DNA from: Mariprofundaceae bacterium
Lineage (GTDB): Bacteria; Pseudomonadota; Zetaproteobacteria; Mariprofundales; Mariprofundaceae
Assembly (NCBI GenBank): GCA_030950875.1
Contig: JAUZQS010000186.1
Span: forward strand, 1 to 7,995
DNA: 7,995 nucleotides
Reading direction: 5' to 3'
Every line of letters begins with the position of its first letter. Within the stretch, counting starts at the first letter, position 1. The notes under the pieces are model-generated. The model was given only the letters and a program-made list of their open reading frames with translations, made no database searches and was not told the origin of the DNA. The translations under genes were made by a program, and so were the position numbers. Positions 1 to 6,343 of the stretch are shown here, in pieces.

Positions 1-533
1 ACAATGGCTGGAGATAAGGTCTTTTTCAACCATGCGGGGCGTGTTGTGAGTACCTTCTTCACATCTTCAAAGGCTGCGGCAGTTGCCGATGTTACGATGC
101 CTATATGTTGTGGAAATGTGGGAATAGGCTTTTTATGCTCGCTGGAAAACCAGCCGCGCTCTGCAAATAATGCCTTGCGACGTTCAAATTCCGCAGCCAA
201 TTGACCAGCCCCTACTGGGCGAATTTGTGTGACAATAATTTGATAACTTCCACGCGGCTCATAGAGACTTAAATGACCATTAAAAATGAATTCCTGCCCC
301 TCTTTGGGCAGTGTTTTTAAACGTAAGGCAGCAGATCGCCAAACAACCGCAGAAATATTGGCATGGCTATCTTTGATGGTGAAATAAAGGTGGCCTGATG
401 ATGGTTTGGTTAAGCGTGATATCTCGCCCCTGACTTCAATATGTGCAAAGCCTTGCTCAAGCGTCTGTTTGATGCGAGCGGTAAGCTCTGTGACAGTCAG
501 TGGAGCATGGTTGAGAGGCTTGGTGGAATGCAT
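1..533 (-). CDS. xseA: Exodeoxyribonuclease VII large subunit, N-terminal part (cut by window edge)
   Basis: Reading the minus strand from ATG 533-531 gives 177 codons open to the window edge. XseA with small XseB subunits degrades single-stranded DNA to oligonucleotides in the cytoplasm. Residues about 11-108 match the N-terminal OB-fold that binds single-stranded DNA: VRGEISRLTKPSSGHLYFTIKD (split here as VRGEIS 34-39, then SGHLYFTIKD 46-55), GHLSLYEPRGSYQI 86-99 and RPVGAGQLAAEFE 105-117. The catalytic domain begins with KKPIPTFPQHIGIVTS 134-149 and is cut off shortly afterwards. The family is usually 400-450 residues, so about 60% is missing. The start lies nine residues before the conserved LTVTEL segment, the usual family spacing, but no clear Shine-Dalgarno sequence precedes it. 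The gene is divergent from ppx. Family assignment is secure; the exact start is probable. Confidence 0.95.
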   Translation of the reverse strand, partial: MHSTKPLNHAPLTVTELTARIKQTLEQGFAHIEVRGEISRLTKPSSGHLYFTIKDSHANISAVVWRSAALRLKTLPKEGQEFIFNGHLSLYEPRGSYQIIVTQIRPVGAGQLAAEFERRKALFAERGWFSSEHKKPIPTFPQHIGIVTSATAAAFEDVKKVLTTRPAWLKKTLSPAI

Positions 534-549
534 GGCTGTAAGCTACGCG

Positions 550-562
550 ATTGTGTTACAAT
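550..562. promoter_or_regulatory. Small dyad in the xseA-ppx divergent spacer, possible operator
   Basis: A perfect 5-bp dyad ATTGT-GTT-ACAAT lies in the 86-bp spacer between xseA and ppx, 17 bp upstream of the xseA start. It overlaps the best candidate -35 for ppx (556-561). The position suits a repressor or shared regulatory site, but 5-bp arms are short and I recognise no regulator consensus, so this is only a candidate. Confidence 0.2.
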
Positions 563-584
563 GAAAAAGAGCGGAATGGATACT
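556..584 (+). promoter_or_regulatory. Candidate promoter for ppx
   Basis: TTACAA (556-561) and GATACT (579-584) are separated by 17 bp. They match the sigma-70 -35 and -10 boxes at 3 of 6 and 4 of 6 positions. The 5' leader would be about 30 nt. The match is weak; it is listed because ppx is the first gene on its strand, so a promoter must lie in this short spacer or inside xseA. Confidence 0.3.
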
Positions 585-611
585 TTCAGTTTTAATTTTG
601 TTTTCGAACAA

Positions 612-624
612 GGCATGATATGCC
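612..624 (+). promoter_or_regulatory. Hairpin over the ppx ribosome-binding site and start codon
   Basis: GGCAT-GAT-ATGCC is a perfect 5-bp stem with a 3-nt loop. Its left arm contains the GG of the AAGG Shine-Dalgarno-like sequence (610-613), and its right arm contains part of the ATG start codon (620-622). Folded in the mRNA it would hide both initiation signals, which could lower ppx translation. The stem is short, so the effect is uncertain. Confidence 0.35.
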
Positions 625-2176
625 TATGGAAATAACAAACCTGATTGCAGAAGACGAGTGGTTGAATCGTGGAGCCTTGATTGCTGCTATTGATGTTGGT
701 TCCAATGCTATGCGCCTTGGTATTGCAGCCTTTGATGTAGAGGCTGGATCGCCACAACTTATTCAGCGTTATAGAGAGCCAGTCCGCTTGGGACATGATG
801 CCTTTACGAGTGGAAATTTAAGCGAACAGACCATGGATGATGCAGTGCGAGCATTTATGGGGTTTCGCAAGATTCTGGATCAACACCATATTGAACAATA
901 CCGTGCAACAGCGACCAGTGCGATGCGTGATTCCAAGAATGGCCATGTATTGGTCAAACGAATCCGTGATGAAACGGGTATTAAATTGAGCCTTATTTCG
1001 GGTGAGGAAGAAGCCCATCTTGTACAACTTTCAATCAGTCGTCGTGTAGATTTGTCCAAACAATTCACGTTATTGGTGGATATGGGTGGTGGCAGCGTTG
1101 AAGTGACACTTTGTGATGATGGCGAAGTCGTTTCGGCACAGAGTTTTAAGATTGGCACTGTTCGGCTGCTGGAGATGTTGGGGAAAGGCGATGACTTTAA
1201 TAGTTTGTTATCTGAATACCTTGAAGGGACACGAAAAAAGTTAAAACATCAACTTGGAAGAAAAAAACCTGCTTTGTGTGTTGCGACAGGTGGTAATGCC
1301 GGAGCGATTGGTAGTTTGGCATTTCAAATGTTAGGTACAGAGTCAGCAGATAGGATAAGCAGAAAAGAGTTGGGTTGTTTAATCAAAGAGCTTGCAGGCT
1401 TGAGCTTTGAAGAGCGTATCCGTGATTTAGGTTTGCGCCCTGATCGTGCCGATGTTATTTTACCTGCGGCAATGGTATTTCGTGAAATTATGAAGTTGGC
1501 ACGTGTGCAAACCATGGTAATGCCTGAAGCTAGTTTATTGGATGGTATTCTGATTGGCATGATGGAATCAGAAGATGTAACGATGCACTCACGGCGTAGA
1601 AACCTTTTGGCTTGGGCAAGAAGTCTTAAAAAAAAATACCATGTGGATCAGCATTACGCAAAATCTGTAGCGCGATTGGCATTGAGCCTATTTGATCAAA
1701 TGAATGCATTGCATCATTTAGGTGATAGCGAACGCTTGTTACTTGAGTTGGCATGCCGTGCGCATGAAATTGGCATGTATATTCGGGTTGGCGGACATCA
1801 TAGGCACGCTGCTTACCTTATATCTGCTTCACCATTGCTTGGGCTATCGAAGGAAGATAAATCGGTTTTAGCACATACGGTGCGTTATCAAAGAAAAGCT
1901 TTTCCAAGTGATGAACATGAGAGTTTTATGGCTTTGAATAAGGCTGATAAGCAGAGAGTCTGGTTTTTAAGCGCTATTCTTCGATTAGCGATAGGCTTAA
2001 ATAAAGACCGTCGTGATCGGATTTACCATGTGAATGTGAGTATTGATGATCAAAACATAACCCTAAATTTAGAGGGCGATGGTGATTTATTACTGGAGCG
2101 TTGGGCATCATTGCTCGTAGAGAAGTATATTTATAACGCTTTTGATCGGAAGCTACAAATTGCTTTGGATGTTTAA
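620..2176 (+). CDS. ppx: Exopolyphosphatase (Ppx/GppA family)
   Basis: This 518-residue cytoplasmic protein belongs to the Ppx/GppA family in the actin/Hsp70 ATPase superfamily. Ppx removes terminal phosphate from polyphosphate; GppA relatives hydrolyse pppGpp. Visible motifs are the first phosphate loop AAIDVGSNAMRLGIA (22-36), ISGEEEA (126-132) with the catalytic glutamate region, the second phosphate loop LLVDMGGGSVEV (151-162), and VATGGNAGAIGSL (221-233). The C-terminal HD-like domain has RAHEIGMYI (380-388), HRHAAYLI (394-401) and VRYQRKAFP (421-429). The length matches the long Ppx form (E. coli 513). ATG 620 is preferred because AAGG lies 6 nt before it; ATG 626 is in frame and 12 nt from AAGG. 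The gene converges on the operon containing ppk, which favours polyphosphate over pppGpp as substrate, but GppA activity cannot be excluded by reading. Confidence 0.93.
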   Translation: MPMEITNLIAEDEWLNRGALIAAIDVGSNAMRLGIAAFDVEAGSPQLIQRYREPVRLGHDAFTSGNLSEQTMDDAVRAFMGFRKILDQHHIEQYRATATSAMRDSKNGHVLVKRIRDETGIKLSLISGEEEAHLVQLSISRRVDLSKQFTLLVDMGGGSVEVTLCDDGEVVSAQSFKIGTVRLLEMLGKGDDFNSLLSEYLEGTRKKLKHQLGRKKPALCVATGGNAGAIGSLAFQMLGTESADRISRKELGCLIKELAGLSFEERIRDLGLRPDRADVILPAAMVFREIMKLARVQTMVMPEASLLDGILIGMMESEDVTMHSRRRNLLAWARSLKKKYHVDQHYAKSVARLALSLFDQMNALHHLGDSERLLLELACRAHEIGMYIRVGGHHRHAAYLISASPLLGLSKEDKSVLAHTVRYQRKAFPSDEHESFMALNKADKQRVWFLSAILRLAIGLNKDRRDRIYHVNVSIDDQNITLNLEGDGDLLLERWASLLVEKYIYNAFDRKLQIALDV

Positions 2177-2197
2177 ACCCAAGACTCTACATTGACA

Positions 2198-2213
2198 TGC
2201 GGCGCATGCCGCA
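2198..2213. terminator. GC-rich hairpin 21 bp after the ppx stop, weak terminator candidate
   Basis: TGCGGC-GCAT-GCCGCA is a perfect 6-bp stem with a 4-nt loop just after ppx. No run of T follows on the plus strand (AACCCTATGATTTT), so it is not a standard Rho-independent terminator. It could still protect the ppx mRNA end or pause polymerase. Confidence 0.35.
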
Positions 2214-2233
2214 ACCCTATGATTTTCCAAAAC

Positions 2234-2316
2234 GTCATTCTCAAGCGCTTGTATTGGGAATCCATGATGAATTCGTGGCTATCAATGGATCCTCGATACA
2301 AGCATTCGAGGATGAC
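2234..2316. repeat. Intergenic imperfect palindrome with 32-bp arms (REP/MITE-like)
   Basis: Arms 2234-2265 and 2285-2316 pair at 25 of 32 positions around a 19-nt loop. All seven differences are transitions, so four are G-U wobbles in the plus-strand RNA and three are A-C mismatches. The outer ends read GTCATTC...GGAATCCA and TGGATCC...GGATGAC, a form I know from dispersed intergenic repeats in many proteobacterial genomes. The right arm holds its own perfect 8-bp hairpin, ATCCTCGA (2289-2296) with TCGAGGAT (2306-2313). A 13-bp palindrome CCCATTAAATGGG follows directly (2316-2328). In a spacer between convergent genes it may stabilise or terminate both transcripts. Copy number in this genome is unknown. 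Confidence 0.6.
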
Positions 2317-2391
2317 CCATTAAATGGGCATATCGGATAAAATCAATAGTGAACTGAATAGTTGCCCTGCATCCAATATCGGATCTTGGGT

Positions 2392-3360
2392 TTAATGGTT
2401 ATTGTGATCTCTACGGTTAACCACGATGCTATTGCCAAGCTCTTTTTTGGCTAAGTGCTTTACTTCACTGGCAACTTCGGCCACTGTAACATGTGAAATA
2501 TAGCTTTTGGGTGGACAAGGTACAACAGCCAAAGATAGACTCATAAGTGCAAACTTTTGTTCCTTACCTTGCCGATCGTCAGCGATAATGTATCCACGTT
2601 GACGGTCTTCTTGACGGTACATCATGGATGACTCAGTACTAAATTCAGCAAGAAGGCATTCTAATTTTTTGCGCCAAGAATCAGGCTGTAAAAGTAAAAC
2701 GAAATCATCACCGCCGACATGGCCAAGAAAATCCTGTGTATCGATGGCATTTTTAGAAATCTTTGCAACCATTTGGATAATACGGTCACCACGTTCATAG
2801 CCATAACAATCATTGTATGCCTTAAATGAATCCAGATCAGCGTAGACCAGCATAAAATCCACATTGTTTTGCAAGCGCAAGTCTATCTCTCGGTTGATGC
2901 TATTATTGCCAGGTAAACGAGATAAAGGGTTGCAGTCATAGGCTTGCTGTAGACGAATGTCGGTCATGCTTTTAAGTAAAGTAATAACGGATAAAAGACC
3001 ATAATAAATACCATCGCGTGTTATAATGGCGGGGTCGAAATGAGCTCTTTCATTACGCTCGGTCATATGGCGGCTAATAACATCAATATCAGTGCTAATA
3101 TCAAAGTGTTTAGCTTGTGAATCCATAAGAATTTCTACATTTTTACTTCTGTAAAGATCATGGGCATATTTGTGTCCGAAGACTGTGTGTGTCTCTCGGC
3201 GGGTAACCAAGCCTACAACCTTCATATCATCGTTGACGACAGCCAAAGCTTCAATATTTTCATGCTTTCTAAAGTCTTTTAATACATCTGTAGCCATACT
3301 ATCGTTATGGATGGGGTCAGGGTGTTCAAGACCCATTGTGATATTATGTGATGTTATCAT
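2392..3360 (-). CDS. CBS-domain pair plus GGDEF (GGDDF) protein, probable c-di-GMP cyclase or sensor
   Basis: This 322-residue soluble protein has no signal peptide or membrane segment. Residues about 10-132 form two CBS repeats (ALAVVNDDMKVVGLVTR 38-54; AIITRDGIYYGLLSV 111-125). CBS pairs often bind ATP, AMP or other adenosyl ligands. A linker NPLSRLPGN (144-152) leads to a GGDEF domain. D175 (metal), N183 and D192 (guanine contacts) align in exact spacing with PleD D327, N335 and D344. The signature is HVGGDDF (214-220) in place of RYGGEEF, and the RxxD inhibitory site is replaced by DTQD (207-210), so product inhibition at that site is unlikely. Activity is possible but uncertain. The gene follows ppk by 82 bp on the same strand. 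An in-frame stop at 3385-3387 excludes longer N-termini; ATG 3360 has no visible Shine-Dalgarno sequence. The domain call is firm; the biological role is inferred. Confidence 0.88.
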   Translation of the reverse strand: MITSHNITMGLEHPDPIHNDSMATDVLKDFRKHENIEALAVVNDDMKVVGLVTRRETHTVFGHKYAHDLYRSKNVEILMDSQAKHFDISTDIDVISRHMTERNERAHFDPAIITRDGIYYGLLSVITLLKSMTDIRLQQAYDCNPLSRLPGNNSINREIDLRLQNNVDFMLVYADLDSFKAYNDCYGYERGDRIIQMVAKISKNAIDTQDFLGHVGGDDFVLLLQPDSWRKKLECLLAEFSTESSMMYRQEDRQRGYIIADDRQGKEQKFALMSLSLAVVPCPPKSYISHVTVAEVASEVKHLAKKELGNSIVVNRRDHNNH

Positions 3361-3381
3361 GATTGTTGTGAAGTAAACGGC

Positions 3382-3411
3382 GTTTTAGCGAACGGCATCG
3401 CGGCATGTTAA
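3382..3411 (-). promoter_or_regulatory. Candidate promoter for the CBS-GGDEF gene
   Basis: On the minus strand TTAACA (3411-3406) and TAAAAC (3387-3382) are spaced by 18 bp, matching sigma-70 boxes at 5 of 6 and 4 of 6 positions. The leader would be only about 15 nt and without a Shine-Dalgarno sequence. Read-through from ppk is equally possible, since no T-tailed terminator is seen in 3361-3442. Confidence 0.25.
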
Positions 3412-3442
3412 TGGACGAATATGTCAAGCTTATGGCATGCCT

Positions 3443-5530
3443 CTATGAAACTTGGAGTTTCCCGAATATTTGCATCAGTTCTTTTTGGGCATCGCGCTCT
3501 TTGTTCTTTGAATGCACACGGTAATACTGACCATCTTTGCGCAAGTTCCAAGCACCAACATTATCTGCGACATAAGGGCCTAATGCAGTTTTTAAAATAT
3601 CCCTAGCCTGCTTATTATCGCGAATAGGAAAACAGGTCTCTACACGTCTAAGAAGGTTGCGACTCATCCAATCGGCGCTGGAGCAAAACACTTCAGCCTC
3701 GCCACCATTATGAAAATAAAACACACGGGTATGCTCGAGAAAACGACCAAGAACCGAGCGTACACGAATATTTTCTGAAACACCTTTGATGCCTGGACGC
3801 AAACAGCAGATACCGCGCACAATCAAATTAATCTTCACACCCGCTTGCGATGCCTCATAAAGTGCCTGAATAACCTTGGGCTCCTCTAAACCATTCATTT
3901 TAGCAATAATGCGGGAAGTCCCACCTGCACGGGCATTGCTAGCCTCGAAATTGATACGTTCAATGATGCCGCTATGCAGAGAAAAGGGCGCTTGCAGCAT
4001 GGTTTTAAGCTTGGAAAGCCTGCCCATACCCGTTAGCTGTTGAAATACACGGTGTACATCTTCGGTAAGGTCCGGCGCACAACTAAGCAAACCAAAATCG
4101 GTGTAAAAACGGGTCGTTACGGTGTGGTAATTGCCAGTTCCTAAATGCACATAACGACGCATAGAGCGTCCTTCGCGACGTACAATAAGCATCATTTTAC
4201 AGTGTGTTTTATAGCCCACAACACCATATACAACTTGGACACCAGCGGCGGAAAGACGGTTTGCAAGTGTGATATTGTCTTGTTCATTAAAGCGAGCCCG
4301 TAACTCAATGACTGCAACGACTTCTTTATTGGCACGTGCAGCTTTGATCAAAGCATCAACGATTGCCGAATCGGGAACAGCGCGATAAAGTGTTTGTTTG
4401 ATAGCCAAAACTTTGGGGTCAGATGCGGCTTGTTGAAGTAGTTCGACGACAGGTTTAAAGCTTTGAAAAGGATGGTGAAGCAAGATGTCTCCATCACGAA
4501 TGGTTTTGAATATGTCGTGATCATCTTTTTTAAATACAGATGGAATACCCGCTTCAAAAGCAGGGAATTTTAGGTCAGGTCGATCAATTTCATCGCACAC
4601 CAATGCCATGCGATATAAATTAACAGGCCCATGAACTCTGTATAAATCGATGTCTTGAATGCCAAATTGTTGTGATAAAAAGTCGGTAAGCTCTTTGGGG
4701 CAATGGTTGGACACTTCCAAGCGCACAGCTTGGCCAAAACGGCGCTCGAGTAATTCGCCCGCAATGGCTTGTTTTAAGTCGCTCAATTCTTCATCAACAT
4801 CCATTTCACTGTTTCGTGTGATACGAAACTGATGACAGAATTTAATCTTCATGCCTGGAAATAAATCATCGACATGGGCGTGAATAATCGATGATAGAAA
4901 CACATAACTGTGCTCCGATGAAGCAATGTTATCAGGCAAACGAATCATGCGTGGTATCGAACGTGGTGCTTGTACGACAGCATGGCTTGATTCTCGCCCA
5001 AAGGCATCTTTGCCTTCGAGGGCAATCATAAAATTAAGAACTTTACTTAATAAATGTGGAAAAGGGTGGGCAGGATCGAGTCCGATAGGTGTGAGTAATG
5101 GTAATAACTCACGTTTGAAGAAACTATGGATCCATTTTTTTTGTTCTTCATTCCATTCCTTACGGTGTATGAAATGGATGCCTTCCTCACGCATCTTTGG
5201 AAGCAAGCTATCGTTAAGAATCTGGTATTGTTTCTCAACCAAATCACTAACTTGTACACGGATACGTTGTAAAATATCACTGGAAGTCAGCCCATCAGCG
5301 CCAACTTGTACGGAACCAATAGAAACTTTCTGTTTTTGGATGGCAACACGAACTTCAAAGAATTCATCCATATTGGACGTGCATATACAAAGAAAACGCA
5401 AACGTTCAAGTAAGGGAACATTCGGGTCATCTGCCATAGCAAGTACGCGGCGGTTAAATTCAAGCATGCTTAAATCTCTATTGATATAAAGGTCGGGGTT
5501 ATCCAGTGCTATGGGTTCTACAGTATTCAA
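3443..5530 (-). CDS. ppk: Polyphosphate kinase 1
   Basis: This 695-residue enzyme (E. coli Ppk 688) reversibly transfers the ATP gamma phosphate to growing polyphosphate, usually at the inner face of the membrane. The N domain starts with YINRDLSMLEFNRRVL (15-30) and TSNMDEFFEVRV (51-62). The two phospholipase-D-like C domains hold the active site: KTHCK with H443 (E. coli H435, the phosphorylated residue), VHLGTGNYH with H462 (E. coli H454), and FLEHTRVFYF with H600 (E. coli H592). R383 (TLYR) and R413 (RARF) match the Mg-site arginines 375 and 405. All key residues are present. The start is TTG at 5530-5528, supported by AAAGGA 7 nt upstream; there is no ATG before residue 22. It lies 32 bp after phoU, so it is probably in the same operon. 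Confidence is very high. Confidence 0.98.
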   Translation of the reverse strand: MNTVEPIALDNPDLYINRDLSMLEFNRRVLAMADDPNVPLLERLRFLCICTSNMDEFFEVRVAIQKQKVSIGSVQVGADGLTSSDILQRIRVQVSDLVEKQYQILNDSLLPKMREEGIHFIHRKEWNEEQKKWIHSFFKRELLPLLTPIGLDPAHPFPHLLSKVLNFMIALEGKDAFGRESSHAVVQAPRSIPRMIRLPDNIASSEHSYVFLSSIIHAHVDDLFPGMKIKFCHQFRITRNSEMDVDEELSDLKQAIAGELLERRFGQAVRLEVSNHCPKELTDFLSQQFGIQDIDLYRVHGPVNLYRMALVCDEIDRPDLKFPAFEAGIPSVFKKDDHDIFKTIRDGDILLHHPFQSFKPVVELLQQAASDPKVLAIKQTLYRAVPDSAIVDALIKAARANKEVVAVIELRARFNEQDNITLANRLSAAGVQVVYGVVGYKTHCKMMLIVRREGRSMRRYVHLGTGNYHTVTTRFYTDFGLLSCAPDLTEDVHRVFQQLTGMGRLSKLKTMLQAPFSLHSGIIERINFEASNARAGGTSRIIAKMNGLEEPKVIQALYEASQAGVKINLIVRGICCLRPGIKGVSENIRVRSVLGRFLEHTRVFYFHNGGEAEVFCSSADWMSRNLLRRVETCFPIRDNKQARDILKTALGPYVADNVGAWNLRKDGQYYRVHSKNKERDAQKELMQIFGKLQVS

Positions 5531-5543
5531 ATGATATTCCTTT
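5531..5543 (-). promoter_or_regulatory. Ribosome-binding site deciding the ppk TTG start
   Basis: AAAGGA (5543-5538 on the minus strand) is followed by 7 nt and then TTG at 5530-5528. The next ATG in frame is residue 22, inside the conserved N-terminal motif, so TTG is the only sensible start. It lies in the 32-bp phoU-ppk gap. Confidence 0.8.
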
Positions 5544-5562
5544 GTTGGATTATATTGTTGGA

Positions 5563-6261
5563 CTAACGATCATCGCCAGCAAGAATTTTAGTAGCAGCCT
5601 CATGGTCAACATGGCGAATATCATGACCATGTTCCATATATATTACCATTTCTGCAATATTGGTGGCATGGGAAGAAATGCGTTCAAGGTTTTTACCTGC
5701 ATCAGATAGAATAATCGAGCTACTAATGCTGCGAGGATCCTCCATCATATAGGTTAGAAGTTCGCGGTACATACGCCGATACAGTTTGTCGATTTTTTCA
5801 TCTTTTTCAATGACCTTCATTGCCAAGTCAGTATCACCACGGGAAAATGAGTCTAAGGCGCGTTGTACTTGTTTTTGAACCTTTTCACCCATGGTATCAA
5901 GATTGCAAAAATTCCTTGGTGGCGATTCTTCTGATTGAATCATGGCTTTGGCAATACTAGCAGCCAAATCGCCTATACGTTCGAGGTCGGTTACGACTTT
6001 GATGATGCCCAAAATAAAGCGCAAATCACCAGCAGCAGGTTGGCGGCGGACCAAAATATCACGGGTCATCTCATCGCATTGAATCTCCAATGCATTGATA
6101 GCACGATCACGCTCAATGGTTTTTAGCGCAAGCTTTTCATCTTGCTCAAGCATCGCTGTTACTGCATCGCCAATGGCACGTTCGACAAGCCCGCCCATGG
6201 AAAGGACATGTTCTTTAAGTGCTACCAACTCTTCATCGAAGCGTTTCATGGTATGTTGCAT
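5563..6261 (-). CDS. phoU: Phosphate-signalling protein PhoU
   Basis: This 232-residue all-helical cytoplasmic protein links the Pst transporter to the PhoR/PhoB two-component system. It keeps the Pho regulon off when phosphate is plentiful. Two three-helix repeats are visible: HVLSMGGLVERAIGDAV (18-34) to RRQPAAGDLR (72-81), then a second half ending YMMEDPRSIS (171-180). The first metal motif DLERIGD (92-98) is intact. The second, NLERISSHATNIAE (191-204), has Ser197 where the usual ERIGD/ERIAD aspartate stands, so the E/DxxxD metal site is incomplete. The C-terminus HDIRHVDH (213-220) resembles E. coli PhoU (QDFRHVGG). ATG 6261 follows AAGGAG (6272-6267) by 5 nt. It lies 82 bp after pstB and 32 bp before ppk. 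Assignment is very secure. Confidence 0.97.
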   Translation of the reverse strand: MQHTMKRFDEELVALKEHVLSMGGLVERAIGDAVTAMLEQDEKLALKTIERDRAINALEIQCDEMTRDILVRRQPAAGDLRFILGIIKVVTDLERIGDLAASIAKAMIQSEESPPRNFCNLDTMGEKVQKQVQRALDSFSRGDTDLAMKVIEKDEKIDKLYRRMYRELLTYMMEDPRSISSSIILSDAGKNLERISSHATNIAEMVIYMEHGHDIRHVDHEAATKILAGDDR

Positions 6262-6269
6262 GGTTTCTC

Positions 6270-6303
6270 CTTAATGTGATGTATGATATTTATGCTTAAT
6301 GTG
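6270..6303. repeat. Pair of 9-bp direct repeats in the phoU leader
   Basis: CTTAATGTG occurs at 6270-6278 and 6295-6303 (CACATTAAG on the minus strand), start to start 25 bp. The copy nearer phoU overlaps its Shine-Dalgarno sequence; the other lies just after the candidate -10 box. A regulator or small RNA could use such a pair, but it may be chance. Confidence 0.35.
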
Positions 6304-6306
6304 GGA

Positions 6307-6315
6307 AGTATAGCA
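6307..6315 (-). promoter_or_regulatory. Candidate extended -10 promoter upstream of phoU
   Basis: TGCTATACT on the minus strand (6315-6307) fits the extended -10 form TGnTATAAT with 5 of 6 in the hexamer. No good -35 is seen 17 bp upstream, as is common for extended -10 promoters. The leader to ATG 6261 would be about 38-40 nt. It could express phoU and ppk apart from the pst genes. No convincing Pho box overlaps it. Confidence 0.45.
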
Positions 6316-6343
6316 TAAATTGACATCATCAGGTTTAAATTTG

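Larger units (their letters stand above)
2173..2395. repeat. Perfect 12-bp inverted repeat enclosing the spacer and both stop codons
   Basis: TTAAACCCAAGA (2173-2184) and its exact reverse complement TCTTGGGTTTAA (2384-2395) bound the spacer between ppx and the CBS-GGDEF gene. Each copy contains the stop codon of its neighbour: TAA at 2174-2176 for ppx, and TAA on the minus strand at 2392-2394 for the other gene. Both genes therefore end with the same 12 bases in their own sense. The flanks (left ..GGATGT, right TGGTTA..) show no target-site duplication, so a transposon origin is not supported. It could be a remnant of a small inserted element or part of a bidirectional terminator. Confidence 0.55.

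Noticed and set aside
497..796. Minus-strand 99-codon frame across the xseA-ppx spacer
   Set aside because: It overlaps both xseA and ppx in other frames and shows no family resemblance.
2173..2395. Spacer as a typical transposable element
   Set aside because: Terminal inverted repeats are present, but no target-site duplication and no transposase are seen; kept only as a repeat.
3422..3427. Perfect TTGACA on the minus strand, just after ppk
   Set aside because: No -10-like hexamer lies 16-18 bp downstream (GCCGCG region), so it is not a convincing promoter by itself.
4926..5489. Plus-strand open frame of 187 codons opposite the ppk 5' part
   Set aside because: The longest antisense frame, but no recognisable domain; its composition follows the complementary ppk codons and no good ribosome-binding site precedes it.
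6307..6330. Possible Pho box (ATGTCAA plus ATGCTAT) before phoU
   Set aside because: The repeat halves match the CTGTCAT consensus only about 5 and 4 of 7 with non-standard spacing; too weak to list.
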